From: Stemphylium vesicarium | Lineage: Eukaryota > Ascomycota > Dothideomycetes > Pleosporales > Pleosporaceae | Assembly (NCBI GenBank): GCA_004380135.1 | Contig: QXCR01000006.1 | Coordinates: 558,001-622,000 of the forward strand | Reading direction: 5' to 3' | DNA length: 64,000 nt | Shown here: positions 24,601 to 37,237 of the stretch, piece by piece | Position numbering within the stretch: position 1 is the first letter of the stretch | Layout of the letters: each line of letters starts with the position of its first letter | Made by a program: the position numbers and the translations under genes | Notes under the pieces: model-generated | The model's database searches: none | What the model saw: only the letters and a program-made list of their open reading frames with translations | What the model was told of the DNA's origin: nothing

Positions 24601-26130
24601 TCAAACCGGAACGCCTACAAAACCAATCCTTGGTTTCGCTCTTGCACCATCGGTACTCTCTCCGCCCCATTGACTTCGCCATTCCTGTTCCTCGCGCTTG
24701 ATCTGCGCAAACGCCTCGAGCTCTTCAGGCTTCATGTTTTGTTCGTCTTCGGCGTCTAGCCTGGGTATGCCGTTTGTGCCGACATCGACGAAGTCTCCGT
24801 CAGGGCCTGGTATGCCGAGACCGGCAAAGGGAGGCTGTTGGAAGACAGAGTCGACTACGAGATACCTGCTACGGACGATCGGGGGTACCTCGGTTTCCTC
24901 GACTGGGACTTCCTCCCATCGTGCGTGTGTTGGCTGTGTGACTTTTGGATAGCACATGAGGTTGGTATGTGGGTCGTATACACCTGTGAGGTTTGCTTTA
25001 CGCAGCTTGGAGAGGTTTGAGTTGAAGCGACTAGAAAGGGTTAGCGTCTGGGAATTCAATCTTTTGAATACAGCAAGTGTTGCATACCTTGCAGCTGAGC
25101 CGTGCTCGAATTGCCAGTTGGCTGAAGTAATGTTGACCTTCCGCTTTCCAGGCGCAGGCTTTCCGTTGGCTGTTGGCACACTAGGCACGCCAGTGTGGTA
25201 CACACTACTAGCACCATGCCAGGCTACGTATTGGTTCTTGTTGTATGGCTCTCCTGGAGGCGGTAGTCGGTCGTTTGGATCCGCAAGCTCGCCCTCGACG
25301 GCACCGTTCTCCTTCGCTGCTGTGACGTAGTAATCATCAATAATCCTCTTGCCGCCGATGATGATACGTGCGCCGAACTCTCGGAAGACGGAGCGCGCAG
25401 TTACAACACCGATAGCGCGACCCTTGTAGGAGTGCGGGATAATCTCGCGGTCGATTAGGTCCCTTTTCTCGGTGTCGTCTATGATGATCTTGTAGAGCTT
25501 CATGTGCTTCGTGAAGAACAGATAACTGTCCCTGAACCCACAGCAACGAGCTGGCTCTGTTGACAACATGTATTGTCTATCCCCTCGGCCCTTGATGGTG
25601 AATATGCGCACTCGATAGTCACGTCCGCCCATGAGGTTACCCAGCTTATCGACCTTTTGCTCACCCTCTTCGTCTTCGGGTAGATCAACCTCGTCGTTGA
25701 CAACGTCCATCATATTTCCCTCCTTGTCAATGGGGACGCGCGTAGTATGCGATGGTCCTCCCTTTGGCGGCCTTCCCCTACCACCGCCAGACGGCCGCCC
25801 GCGCTTGCGCTTGATGGGCGTGCCGCCCTCGGAGGTGTTGTCGGGCTCAATGACATTCCAATCCGGCGGTCGGTTCTTGGGGGGTCGACCAAGACGCTTT
25901 TTGCGCGGGAAGGGCTGGATGACTACTGGTGATGGAGAGCGCTCAGAGGGCGCGGCTTCCTCGTCGCTCCCGTGAGCTGCAGATTCGGCATCCTCTTCCT
26001 CTTCTTTGGGCGTTTCGGCGCGCGATTCCGGGGGGTCTAGCATATCCTCGTCGCTATCTTGCTGCGGTGTTGCGCTGCGCACAGGTGTGCTGCGACGCGC
26101 TGCAGCTCGAGACGGGCGTCCGCGCGCCAT
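24601..26130 (-). CDS. Rsc7/Swp82-type subunit of RSC or SWI/SNF chromatin remodelling complex
   Basis: Two exons on the minus strand, 26130-25088 and 25030-24601, giving 490 aa. The N-terminal ~170 residues are acidic and Ser-rich with AT-hook-like motifs (RLGRPPKNRPP, KRGRPSGGGRGRPPKG). From about 170 the conserved Rsc7/Swp82 domain follows (YRVRIFTIKGRGDRQYMLST; CCGFRDSYLFF; SYKGRAIGVVTARSVFREFG). The 57-nt intron (25087-25031) has donor GTATGC, branch GCTAAC and acceptor TCTAG. It contains no stop and is a multiple of three, so an unspliced message would still be open with 19 extra residues; splicing restores GSAASRFNSNLSKLR, which reads better. It is expected in the nucleus in promoter nucleosome remodelling. 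Confidence 0.9.
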   Translation of the reverse strand: MARGRPSRAAARRSTPVRSATPQQDSDEDMLDPPESRAETPKEEEEDAESAAHGSDEEAAPSERSPSPVVIQPFPRKKRLGRPPKNRPPDWNVIEPDNTSEGGTPIKRKRGRPSGGGRGRPPKGGPSHTTRVPIDKEGNMMDVVNDEVDLPEDEEGEQKVDKLGNLMGGRDYRVRIFTIKGRGDRQYMLSTEPARCCGFRDSYLFFTKHMKLYKIIIDDTEKRDLIDREIIPHSYKGRAIGVVTARSVFREFGARIIIGGKRIIDDYYVTAAKENGAVEGELADPNDRLPPPGEPYNKNQYVAWHGASSVYHTGVPSVPTANGKPAPGKRKVNITSANWQFEHGSAARYATLAVFKRLNSQTLTLSSRFNSNLSKLRKANLTGVYDPHTNLMCYPKVTQPTHARWEEVPVEETEVPPIVRSRYLVVDSVFQQPPFAGLGIPGPDGDFVDVGTNGIPRLDAEDEQNMKPEELEAFAQIKREEQEWRSQWGGESTDGARAKPRIGFVGVPV

Positions 26131-26866
26131 TGTGGCTTATCGGAACTGTCCGTGTGGCGCGGGGCTGGCTGAGGTAGTGACAGTGGGCGTTGTACGGGCG
26201 ACTTCGATATCGATGTCGAGGCTCACATGTAGTCAAGAGCAGTTGTGCTAGATGATTGAGGCACTTGCGTACTAGAGCTGGTCCTGTGCATCGCGACGTG
26301 AAGGAGCTAGACAAGGATCATACGCACAGTCCGCTTTCGTCACGTGTTCGTCCTTTCCAACTCCACAACAAAGGAACCTTGTTTGGTTTCTTTTCACACC
26401 AAAACACTGGAAATGCAACTGCCAGTTGGAATGCTTCGCCACATACCATGGCTATACCGACATTGAAAACATCCGCAACTGGCCATGCTTGAGACGGGCG
26501 TGCTAAGCAGCGCGACCTCATTGAAATCGTGGTCAAGAAGAAGCCGTAACTATTCTGAACATGGTCTATATGCGCTATTGATGATTCAGTGTGTGCTCGA
26601 GAGCTATTTCGCGTTGTAACTCAAGTATTTGGTCGAGCCTGCTACGCCTCTCAGATGGAAATTACTATCCGGACACATACACATGGAAGCTGAGCAAGAC
26701 CAACCCTGCGCGTAAACAGCCATGGCTTGGTGTTCAAGAGCTGGGAGGCACGATTTCTAAACGCTCAGCCCGCCTCGTGTTCTTCCCCATCGTGGTAACT
26801 TCACACCCTCTGCACGCCATCTCGAAGTCCTGCAATGCCGCTGTAGGACACTAACAGCTATTCATC
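26131..26866. other. Bidirectional promoter region
   Basis: 736 nt between divergent start codons at 26130 (-) and 26867 (+). No gene, repeat or RNA recognised. Confidence 0.6.
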
Positions 26867-28780
26867 ATGCACCTTGATCACCTGGCCCTGAGGGCTAAAA
26901 AGAGCATCACCGATCTCTTTTCTCGAAAAGAAAGCACGTCGTGAGTTTTCTGTTCTTTCAGTACCGTCTAAATATGCTGACCAGATGCCCTTCAGCAACC
27001 ACTGGTCCGGCGCCATTCATAATGATGAGAACACTCCGGTCGATCCCCAAAGCCCAGACTCATGGTCATCCTCATCAAGCGCAGCTCCCGCAGTACCAAC
27101 ATTCAATCAAGGATCGCCAGGAAAGGAAACCTCGGTACGACAGAGTGTCATGGGCTCACTCAGGAAGACTAAATTACGAAGCATCAACTCTCTGCGTAAT
27201 ATGAAGTCTCCCACCAAGGTCAAACCGTCCGTCACAGCTGCGTCTTCTGTTACTGATGTGAGTGTCATTAAAAGACCACTTCGCAAAGATACTGACCACG
27301 TATTCTTCAGAGTCCTCACACTCCAAAGTATCAGCCCAAGTCTTCCCTTTTTCTCAACTTCGAAGAGTCACCGGCGAACGTACCCATATTTGACCTAAGT
27401 CGCAAAGATTCAACCCAGTCCGGCCCGAGTATCCCCCACTCTTCGCCAGTGCCTATTCCATCTTCTGAAAAGCAGGACCTACAAGTGTTTCCCATTTCCT
27501 CCGTCATACCTGCAGGAACTGTTCCACTTTCGCCCGCTCCAATCCAGAAGATTCTCGATTTGGATCAGACCCGGAATCTTCTATCACCAGCACTAAATCC
27601 AGCCAAAGACCAAGAGTTGCCCCAGATGAGGCCACCAACTCCGACCCAGAATTCTCTTGACTCGGATCAGGCTGTAGACACACCGCCAGGGTCACCCGTT
27701 TCTAGTCTTGACTTGGGCATGTTAGCTCTCTCTCTGGAACCGGCTCCCGAAGGCGAACCCCTCAGCACCAAGACGCTCTGCACCGAAACTCTCACGGAAT
27801 CGGTCGAGGCTCGGCAATATGAACAGCGGGAGTCTGTCATAGCTGAGCTAGCGGGACGCTTTGATCGTTCTTGCCTTACTACGGGCGACGACAAGGCGGG
27901 CGCTAGAGAGCCTGCGTTAGTAATCTTTGGAAATAACTACATCTTGCAGACTTACCACTGCGGGGATCTTCGACGTCGCATGGAGATCACGACCCACGAA
28001 TACGGATATGACCCGGATAACCAGTTAGTCTTTGTGCTCGCTCGTCGCGAGGAGGATTTCGCTGCGATTAAAAAAATACTGGTTGAACTCAACCTCCTCG
28101 TTCTCGACATGCTCGAGACGTCAAACCAAGATTTTATGCTTGATGAAGCTCTTGATAATGGCCTACTTCCTGGTTGGTTGGACCTCAAACTGGATATGGC
28201 AAGCACCAGAAGAGTGCAGAACCGTATCTACAACATCGCGGAGCTACGAAAGCGTGAAAGTACATGGGGACAGCACGCTGGTCTCTATGATGGCACTGGT
28301 TATGGAGGGGAATCAAGCTCGCGTCCATCTACGGCCGGCGAAACGATGATCAAAAAGTTCACACAGGAGCCTGGATTTTGCCCAGGTATCCATTATATCA
28401 GCGCGGGTGCAGAAGTCTTCTTCAACATGACTGATCAGTCTGACGAGGGTCCCGATCGTGTTCGAAGAAATAGTGAGAGTTTCTCATACAACAAAGACTC
28501 TTCACGCCACCTAATGGATCCGCCCCAGGGGCCTGCTTCGACGGATACAACAGATACTGATGCTGAAGGAGAGGAAGATGCCTTTCGAATCTTCGCAAAT
28601 GTATGCACTAATGTCTCCCCCCTTCCCATCACAAAAGCCGAGCTTGAGCAAGATCAGCCCGGTATTGCTGCTCGTGCAGCAGGTCTGGAGTCGGAAGAGG
28701 CAAACCAGAAATTATACGACAATATGTACCAATTCCTGCTCGACGATGAGGTCACCCGCCGCGCACCTCCGCATGTATGA
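26867..28780 (+). CDS. Hypothetical protein, 601 aa
   Basis: Three exons: 26867-26940, 26996-27257 and 27311-28780. The first intron acceptor was set at 26995 (TTCAG), because only that keeps the long frame (KESTSNHWSGAIHND). The second intron joins TD to SPHTPKYQPKSSLFL in frame. The first ~330 residues are Ser/Pro/Thr-rich and probably disordered, with several Ser-Pro sites. The C-terminal ~270 residues look folded, starting around LVIFGNNYILQTYHCGDLRR and continuing with DYGY-like and AAIKKILVELNLLVLDML segments. There is no recognisable catalytic motif, signal peptide or membrane segment. The family is not recognised. Its promoter is shared with the Rsc7-type gene. Confidence 0.72.
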
Positions 28781-29684
28781 TCACTTGACAAGTACTGGGT
28801 AAAGTGATTACAATTACCACGGCACAGGTTGAAAGGAACATTCGGCACCATTGATAGCAGCCCAACACTCCACCCGGCTCCAGAAGCATTCCACAATAAC
28901 GTCAGATAGTATCAATGCAAACCCACAAATTATCATGTAATGCACTCTTCCCCCCGTCTTTGCAAGTCGTCCCACACACATGGCCATGCGGGGTGGGTTA
29001 CCTATCGTTCATTGCCAACTCTCATGATGGCACCACCAACCCCACAACACACCAATAGGCAGCACAAATACTGCAGCGCAGACTCCAACGCACGCAACCG
29101 AGTCGATCATCCGAGCCTTGCAGCGCGCAGTACGTCCGAGCGCACTACAAAAGCAGTAAAGGCGTAGCTCCAGAATGTGATCCTTAACCTCAGAATCAGG
29201 CCATATCGGCTCATGCTCACTTACCCGAGTTTGATGAGTTAGTGTGTGGGTTTATCATACCGTTGCGCCACTCACAGCCAAGGGTGTATGCGCAGTCGCC
29301 CGGGGTGTAGCTGCGCTTCCCGATTTTTCTCTCGTTGCGTATACTCGTACGATACCTTGTGTGCGCGTTACGATCGCTGGTTTAGGGTACGTTGGAATGG
29401 GACGCGGACCGCGATGCGACAGTTAGAATGCTTTTCGGTTTGGGATTGCGTCCGTGTATGTGGTAAGACGCCGGTCGGGCCGCCGACGATCTCAATAGGT
29501 GTACTTTAAAACCCGAGAGACGCGACTATCGAGAGACGGTGTGAAGGAATTCAACCTTTTATTGCTACTTGCTGCACGGATTACTTGTTGCTGTTGTCTC
29601 CGTTTGCTGCTTGTTGCCTACCTACCCCTCCATTCGTTTACTGTGACCCCCCCCTGCCCCTGCGGGGAGTCTCAATTGCCAGCT
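28781..29684. other. Intergenic
   Basis: 0.9 kb between two plus-strand genes. Short frames such as 29244-29509 have no support. No repeat or RNA gene recognised. Confidence 0.6.
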
Positions 29685-31148
29685 ATGGCTAGCGAATCTA
29701 CTACGTCCGAAAACGCCGATACCGTCATACTCGGCTGCGGCATCATAGGCCTGTGTACCGCATACTTTCTGACAGAGAGTGGAAACATCGATCCGAAAAG
29801 TATACATTTGATCGATTCGAGCCCGGAGTTGTTCCATTGCGCGTCTGGTCTAGCAGCGGGATTCTTGAGTGCAGACTGTATGTATAGCCGCCTTTCGTCG
29901 CGCCTCGTAACAACGCGCTGGGTTTCTTGAGTACTTTGCGATCGCGTGTCTAACCGTTGATTACTATAGGGTTCGCACCATCGGTATCCTCACTCGGCAC
30001 TCTTTCCTTTCAACTCCACGCCGACCTTGCGAACGCACACGGCGGTCGCGAGACATGGGGTTACTCTTCCTCGACGGGTATCTCGCTTTCGCAAGACAGC
30101 GAGTCGGCGATTGCAGGTAGCGGCGAAGATTGGCTCGAGAATGGTACTAGCAGAGCGCAAGCATCAAACCATAATGAGCCGCTGGTAGAGAAATCTGGGT
30201 GCCCGCCATGGCTACGACGGACAGAGGACGGCATTATGGAGGTCATCAGCCAGGATAGAACCGTAGCGCAAGTCGATCCGCGCAGATTTTGCCAATGGCT
30301 ATTGAAGGAGGTCAAGGCGAGAGGAGTGAATGTACGCCATCCTGCGCGAGCGACGGGTTTGGTCCAAGATGAGGAGGGCGTACTGAACGGTGTGAGGATA
30401 CAAGAGGGCGAAGCAGAGACAGAGTGTAAGAACCCCAGCAGACATATGCATAATATATACTAACAATCCATCCCAGTACCGTGCACCCGCCTCGTAATCA
30501 GTTCCGGCGCCTGGTCCCCACGCGTCTTCGGCACCCTCTTCCCCGCCTCCAAATCACGGATACCCATTTCCCCTCTAGCAGGCCACTCGCTGCTCGTCCG
30601 AAATCCATACTTCAAGCCAGACGAACTCGAAAAGGAAGTCTGTCACGCCGTCTTCGCTACCGACACGCTAGGCTTCTCTCCAGAATGGTTTGCAAGACTG
30701 GGAGGCGAATTATATGTGTCAGGGCTGAACAGCACGAGTATACCATTACCAGATGTAGCGACAGACGTGAAGGCCAGTGGAAAGGCTATCGAGCAACTAC
30801 GACAGTGTGTGCAAGTCATGATGGTAGCTGTGCCGGGGAAGGAGACGGAGGTTATAAGGGAGGGGTTGGTATGTTGTTACGCATGTGAATCAGGAAGCGC
30901 AATGCTAATAGCTATGACAGTGCTTCCGCCCAGTCACGTCCAGCGGCCGACCTATAGTTGCGCGGATACCCGACGACAGGTTAGGAGGCGTCAAAACGAA
31001 GGGGGAAAGCGAGGGAGGCGTTTTCATTGCGGCGGGACATGGTGCTTGGGGTATATCACATGCGCCTGGAACCGGGTTGGTGCTTTCGGAACTTATACAG
31101 GGGAAGCCTACGAGTGCGAAGATCGAGGCGCTGCAGCTGCCTGCGTAG
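29685..31148 (+). CDS. FAD-dependent oxidoreductase, TDA3-like (DAO family)
   Basis: Four exons: 29685-29877, 29970-30425, 30477-30868 and 30921-31148, giving 422 aa. The N-terminus has the dinucleotide-binding motif in DTVILGCGIIGLCTAYFLTE (GxGxxG followed by the helix). The end carries the second FAD-contacting element, GGVFIAAGHGAWGISHAPGTG, typical of the D-amino-acid-oxidase fold. The phrases RLVISSGAWSPRVFG and SPLAGHSLLVRNP support this class. Yeast Tda3 is the closest named relative I recall; its substrate is not established and I do not assign one. Intron 2 has branch ACTAAC and acceptor CCCAG. All four exons keep frame and none of the key glycines is lost. It ends 120 nt before the convergent NLR-like gene. 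Confidence 0.88.
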
Positions 31149-31268
31149 ACAATAGGCATAGGCTCCAAAGTTCATTTTGGAGGTATTTCGACAGGATGGG
31201 ACTCTTAAAGTGCTGATTATACAAGCGGCCAATCTCAGTTTTGCGCGAAACAAGACTCTGTATACATG

Positions 31269-34200
31269 TCAAGGGACTGGACTCGACGTCCCCTTCTTGA
31301 ATGTAGGCCGTTTCAACAAGCCCGGTTGCGCCTTGCTCTTTTTCCACGAAAAGCTGATGCGCTCTTCAAAGTCCAACCCGCCGTGGAATACGGCAATCTC
31401 ATCCCTGCTAGCCAGAACCACACTGCCGCGTTTGGTCACTCGCATCAGCATCGTCTCCATGCCACTTCCCTGCCATTGCTGAGGCATGAAGAAATGCTTG
31501 GTGTATGCTTCTTCCTGTCGCAAGCTGTCGACGTTCAACGAGCAGATCCAGTCGTCGTGAGTGAGAAAAAGTAGAGAGCTCTTGTAGCATCCGATTGTAC
31601 ATTTGATGGACTTCGCTAGTTCTGGGTAGCTTGCAGCTGCTACTACAGCTTGCGTTTCGGTCGAGAGGTCTTTGCTGGAGAGCACGCATAGTGTTGGCTC
31701 ACCACCCTCACGTTTCGCATACGTAGCGACGATGCTTCGGCCTGGTTGCGAGGGCAAAACCCAGGATATCGTTGTACTGGCCGCGAGTTCTGCATCGGAT
31801 TTCACCATCTGTGACGCTGCAGAAGTCTCTAGGCTATGCCAGTTATGTGTTTGGATTCGGCCATCGCCAAGCATGAGTAACAGCTTCGTGGAATCCGATG
31901 GATGAGTGAGCCAGCAGCGCGACGAAGGGGTGTCTTCTTGACGCGGTACTTGTTGAGAAATACCCATCTCCATGTTCCACAATTCGGTATCGAGACTTCT
32001 TGCTACAAGCAAGCGCTTTCCTTGCGGGTCGAACAAGATGCCCGTGACAGCAACTGAGGCCGCAATCTCCAGTATCTGCTCTTGTCGGGCAAAAGGCTCC
32101 TTTCCAGCGTTTGTCTTCCGGAGGCGATGCACCAGCACACGCCCTGTGCGATCGACACTTGCTAGTAGACTTTGCTGAGCATTCCATTCCAGGAAGAGTA
32201 TCGCAATGCCGGCAGGATGTTGCAGCAGAGTCTGCATTGCTTTGCCACGCGCTGTGGAGTAGACCCTAACATATCCATCCTCACATCCGCAGAACAAATT
32301 TTCTGCTTCGTGATGTTCCGCAATCGCCGTTATTTCCTGGTCATCATCGAAAGCGCGTGAGATGGCGACCGTGGGATCTTCTGCGACACGATCGCTTGGG
32401 TCGACGCTAGAATCATCACTGGAGTTGATTCGTCTTATCAATACCGATGGCTCCCAGACATTGCAATGGTCTCCGCGAAGATCGTGGAATCTCGTGCCGT
32501 CGCTGCTGAATGCCATAGAGCGGATATTTTCCTCATGAGAATTGATCTGATACAGTAGTCGCAGTGACTCAAAGTCGAAGAGTTTGATAGTACCGAGGTT
32601 AGCACTTGCGAGGATCGTACCGTTTGGTGAGGCTGCCAGGCAAGCTGAATCGCAATGCACCATTGCCTGAGTGTTCTGTGACCAGGGATCAAACACTGCT
32701 ATGTCACCATCTTGGAAGGCGACGGCAGCGAGACAGATATCCGGTATCGGGTTGAAAAGGAAAGCATGTATGAGGGGTTCGGGATACACTGCGCCTGTTT
32801 TGTGATACTGGCCTGCATATGTGCCCGTTTCTAGCTCCCAAAAGATGACGGGCCGTGAGCGATACGCAACGCCCAAGAGACCCAAGGCGGGCGAAAAGGA
32901 GGCAGCTATAGGCGGCTTGTGGTACGCAGTCGGTCCTTCCTCGTCTTCATCAAAGTCGGAAAACTTGAACGACGTGACGGCTTCACCATTGGTAGTTTTC
33001 CAACATGTCATCTGGTTGTCTCGTGTGGCCGCTAAGAGCATGCCATCGTCTTCTGAAAAGTCCAGAGCCATTGGTAGGTCGGTGATAGAGGAGTTCCACA
33101 AGCATTCTCCGCTTGCGAGATGCCAGAGCTTTACTTTCCTTCTTCCTGCCGATGCCAGAAGGCCACCGACATGTGTGAAGGCTAGAGCACGTACAGGTTC
33201 CTCATGTACCATCTCTAGCACCTTCTGAAAAGCCTTCTCGTGGAATGCCTGAATTGTTCCCTGTTGCAGTCCGATTATGAGCTTATTATCGCCGGAAAGA
33301 AAGCAAAGCGCCTGGGACTCCGGGCATGGTATGCAACACAACCGATCATTCCAACCGTTTTGAGACGGACCAGCAAGCCGCAGAGGCCTAGGGTAATTCG
33401 AAAAGGTTCTGAAGATGATGGATTCAGGCGGACATACGGGTGGTAAGAGGAAATGAATGGATGATGGATTGGATACGAGGGCTCGTCCAAACTGGGCCAC
33501 GAGGCGGATGAGATCGTCTGCCCATTCAAGAACGTTCTGCACTTCCTTTCCTAGAGGTAATCGGTATTTTGCCCGCCTTTCCATGAACGCTTTGATGTTT
33601 TTAGCTGTTTCTGTTAGGATGTTCAGATCGTGGTTTGCGGCCACTCGCTCGATCCAAGTCAAGACATTTGTCAAAAAGAACTTGTTCAAGGCAATCAAAT
33701 GGCGATCATCCGATGAAGTTGCTCGGGCAAGGTGGGACGAGAAATGTACAATAGCATAGTTCGTGAATACGGATCGGTGTGTTTCGCGTGCATTCATCTT
33801 GGAGCGCCGATAGCGGATGGTCTTCATGGCGTCGCTGCACAGAAAGTCCAGACAGATCTCGGTGATCCGCGCGTGCTCGACAGCCCCGTTGAGTGCGAAG
33901 CTTGTGTCATCGGAAGAAGCGCGTCGAAGAAGATATTCCTTCACCGTCTGGTGAGCTGGGTAAACCTTCCCAGCATTGTCAACGCGAACAAGGTTCCCGC
34001 ATATTGCTCCCGCGTTTTTCTCAAGTTGTGGAACCGTTTCCTTGATGTCGAACACTAGGGCTTCTCTCAATTCCTCCACGGTCAGCGGCCGTGCCGCGCA
34101 TGTGATCCATCTCAGCATCGCCTTTGCTACATCTGCGTTACGGCCTGCGATGAGCGTGTCCAGGATGCGCGAGTAGAGATTATCAATTCCATTCGGTACT

Positions 34201-36302
34201 GAATCCAACACTGGGCCGACGCGCTCACGACTGACGGTATCTTCTAGCTCTTTCACTACCAGAGTTGTCCATAAAAAGTTGCCATTGGATTTCTGAAGAA
34301 TTTGGGATAGAAGCTCCTCCCGTTCTTGTTCACTATCCACTGGCAAGTCATTAGCATGTATGTCGAGAAACAAGCGGATATCCTCGAGAGACGTCTCTAG
34401 TGACGTGCTCTCAATCGTCGCGGCAAGCCTTTCCTGGGAAAATGAACGTTCAATGGTCAGATCTGGTCGGCTCGAGATAAATATCCGTAGTCGAACGGTC
34501 TTTTCAATCTTAGCAAGTAACGAACATAGAGTACCGCAATTCGCGCACTCGTCTAGTGCGTCTATAATCCAAAAATGTGGCTGTCTGAGCTCGGCCTGGA
34601 ATATCTGGGAGCGGAAAACGGTCCGCCAGACGAGGGAGGCGTCATTGCGATCCATCGTAACGTTGTCTTCTTGTAATCTCAACATCTTTTGCCGGATAGC
34701 AGAGTTCGAATGGGCCATCTGCCATGCCAGTGACCAAAGCATGTCGGTTATGGAAGATTTCCCTCTAATCCCATGTTTGAAGAAAAAGTATGAAGTTTCG
34801 GCGTTTGATTCTTCAAGGTATCGTATGACATGGCCTGTCACCGTGGATTTTCCCGTAGCAGGTGCACCGCGTAGCCAGAACATATTCGGTGAGTCTTCGA
34901 GCCCCTCTCGCCAACCGTGAAATGTCGGCTTCTCTGTGAGCCACGTACACGAGCCATCGGTTTGGCGGTCGAGAAGTGTTGCAAGGTCGCTATCTGGCCT
35001 CTCTGGATGACCAAAGAAATCTGTCAGTCTTCGCATCTCGCTTTGGTGCTCGTCTCGTCGCGTGGATGACCACGTGCTTTCTATAGAAGATATCGCGGAC
35101 CCAAAAGCATTACGCAAGGTGCAGTAGTTGCTATCTGATGGGTCTTCGAACTTGCAGATGTTGCGATGGTCCGCATTCATGAGCTGGACTCGTTCGTTGG
35201 GAAGTCCCTAAAAACCGCAAAGCACGAAGTTAGTGATGGTCAACAAAGAGACACATAGCTCATTCTTTGCTTTATTGGGAATTTTCAAAAAAAAGGTGTT
35301 AACATGCCTGCGCAACTTTAGCAAGATCTTTCGCAAAAGAAGTCGTACTTGTCCCTAAACTAGGCAGCCGCAGCCTCGTATCACGAGATAGACACTGGAT
35401 TGTTCCCCAATGCACCTGCAAAGCATCTGGCCAGTGCTACACTACGAAGGAATACTACTCACCAGTATCGCCGAGTCCTTCTCCACAATAAGTCCAATTG
35501 TAGTCGCCATGGTTTCGAAGAATGACCATAGCTGAATGTCCTGATTTACATGTCGAAACTGATCGTTGATCGTGTGAATGGCCTCGGAATTGGGCACCAG
35601 GTTTTTAACGTAGGATTTGCCACCGTAGACTCCGGAAGCTTGAAGAACAGCTCCAAGAAGCTGAGCACTGTCGGACCCGCGATGCGGGGTAGCCAGAAAG
35701 AACATGCTATGAATCCTATCCGCCAGGTCATGATAGTAAGGGTCTTGTTTAGCCAAGACAAGAACTTTCTTAACCACGATCCCACCCATGCTATGTGCGA
35801 CAAACACAATGGGAGTACCAATCCCAGGGCCTCCTACAGAAGGCGAATTGTATATTTCGCTCAACAGAGCCTGCCCAAAGTCGTGAACCGTAACGATGCT
35901 GCCTTTCCTCTCCATCCAGTCGGAGTTGTACCCAAATGTGTGTATTCGAACATGTTTGAAGTGTGATTCAAGTGGTAACCACTCCTTGGGCCAAAAGTGT
36001 GCGGGGTTGGCCGACTTACTCCATGTCTTCCTTGAACCTCCTCTTAACCCATGTACAAAGACAAAGTCGATCAAAGGCTCAGCGGGCTCGTGCAGGACAG
36101 TCAAGCCTAGTGGGCCTCTGGCCTCTTCGTTCGACTCTGTGTTTCTTCCGCGACTAGAGAGGCTGAGGGAGGTGAACTGCCGATGGAGGAAGGATGACTC
36201 TGCTGCCGACTGCCGTCGCAACAAGCTCTTTTTGGTTGCCTGCGATTTTCAGTATTAGTTCTGGATAATAGCTTCCACACAACACTGGCTAATACTAACC
36301 AT
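31269..36302 (-). CDS. NLR-like STAND protein: alpha/beta-hydrolase + NTPase + WD40 propeller
   Basis: Proposed minus-strand exons: 36302-36300 (ATG only), 36239-35463 and 35207-31269, giving 1572 aa. Residues ~50-250 form a serine-hydrolase/lipase-like domain with oxyanion-type VFVHGLRGG and nucleophile elbow AHSMGGIVVKK. The linker MNADHRNICKFEDPSD is typical of fungal NACHT architectures. Walker A is GAPATGKST (about 374) and Walker B is WIIDALDEC. The C-terminal half has degenerate WD40 repeats (for example ASAGRRKVKLWHLASGECLW and SADGT-like turns). Such proteins act in fungal non-self recognition and programmed cell death; that role is inferred from architecture. The 5' model rests on an in-frame stop upstream of exon 2 with acceptor TCGCAG, and a preceding ATG directly abutting the donor GTTAGT. 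The intron 35462-35208 is long (255 nt). Confidence 0.85.
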
Positions 36303-37237
36303 GCATCCGCCTACACACTGTAGGGGTGTAGCGCTAACCAAGGGTCTTTGTGGTGTTATGTGCGGTCGCGCGACAGAGACTCAAACCAGAAGAGCGGATG
36401 GTTCAGGCGGTAGGCTGGCGGGCGCCAGATGACACAAGAACAGCTGCGTTAGTCACAGTGTGTAGACCCTGGCTTGTGAGAGCGAAGCGCCTACTGTTAC
36501 AACGACTTAGTGTTCGAACAGAGCTGGGCTCTTGATCCGCAGGCAATATGCACAATATGGGTAGGTCGCAGTGACAGCACCGGCATCCCACAATCAGTTA
36601 CATCACTACGACCACGCTTCGCTTGACCGGCGGAATCCATACTTGGAAGTGGAATCCTCAGATCACTCCGCATCAGTAGCCACATAGGCTCAGAAGGAAG
36701 CGTATGCATGTTGACCGATATGGGCAGCCAAAACCTGGGCGCTTATGCGCTCGTACGGCCAAACTGATGCCGTCGTAGACATACAAGCCTCAATGTCTGC
36801 CGAGGGAAACCATGTATGTACCTAGGTAAGGTAGGATCGATGAACTCATGGGCACGTAAGTTTTCGGTTTTAGAGGTAATATCGGGAAGACTATGTCTTT
36901 GAGGGGCGTGTGGTGGTGGTGGTGGTGCGGACAAAGTGCTCTGGATGCGCTGTTCCGAGGTACCTCAGGCAGGTGGGGCAAATAGGGGCCGAACAGCCCG
37001 CCCGTGCCGTTCGCCCCGACAACCTCGCGCCTTTTGTGGCTTGCAGGAAGCATCACAAGCACACGTCCCACGTAACATGCGACAGAAAAAGTTGGCGGCG
37101 AATGGCTGGTGCTGAGCGGCGGGGTTTGGGGCTGAATGCTTCTACAGCCATTATATTCCCCTTCAAACCCCTCCGTTGGCGTACCGTTCGCCCAACTACC
37201 CACTCACTGTGATTCGTATCCGGTCTGGTCCATCGCA
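36303..37237. other. Intergenic between divergent genes
   Basis: About 0.9 kb between the NLR-like gene (-) and the fructosamine-kinase-like gene (+). Frames such as 36790-37203 (-) are unsupported. A GTG-rich stretch lies near 36908-36928. No other feature seen. Confidence 0.55.

Noticed and set aside
26941..27204. Alternative frame (87 codons) at the start of the 601-aa gene
   Set aside because: Using acceptor 26985 leads to a stop after 87 codons; the acceptor at 26995 keeps the long frame and gives a clean junction.
36790..37203. 137-codon minus frame with a His run
   Set aside because: Lies in the promoter of the kinase-like gene, no conserved features; the His run comes from a GTG repeat.
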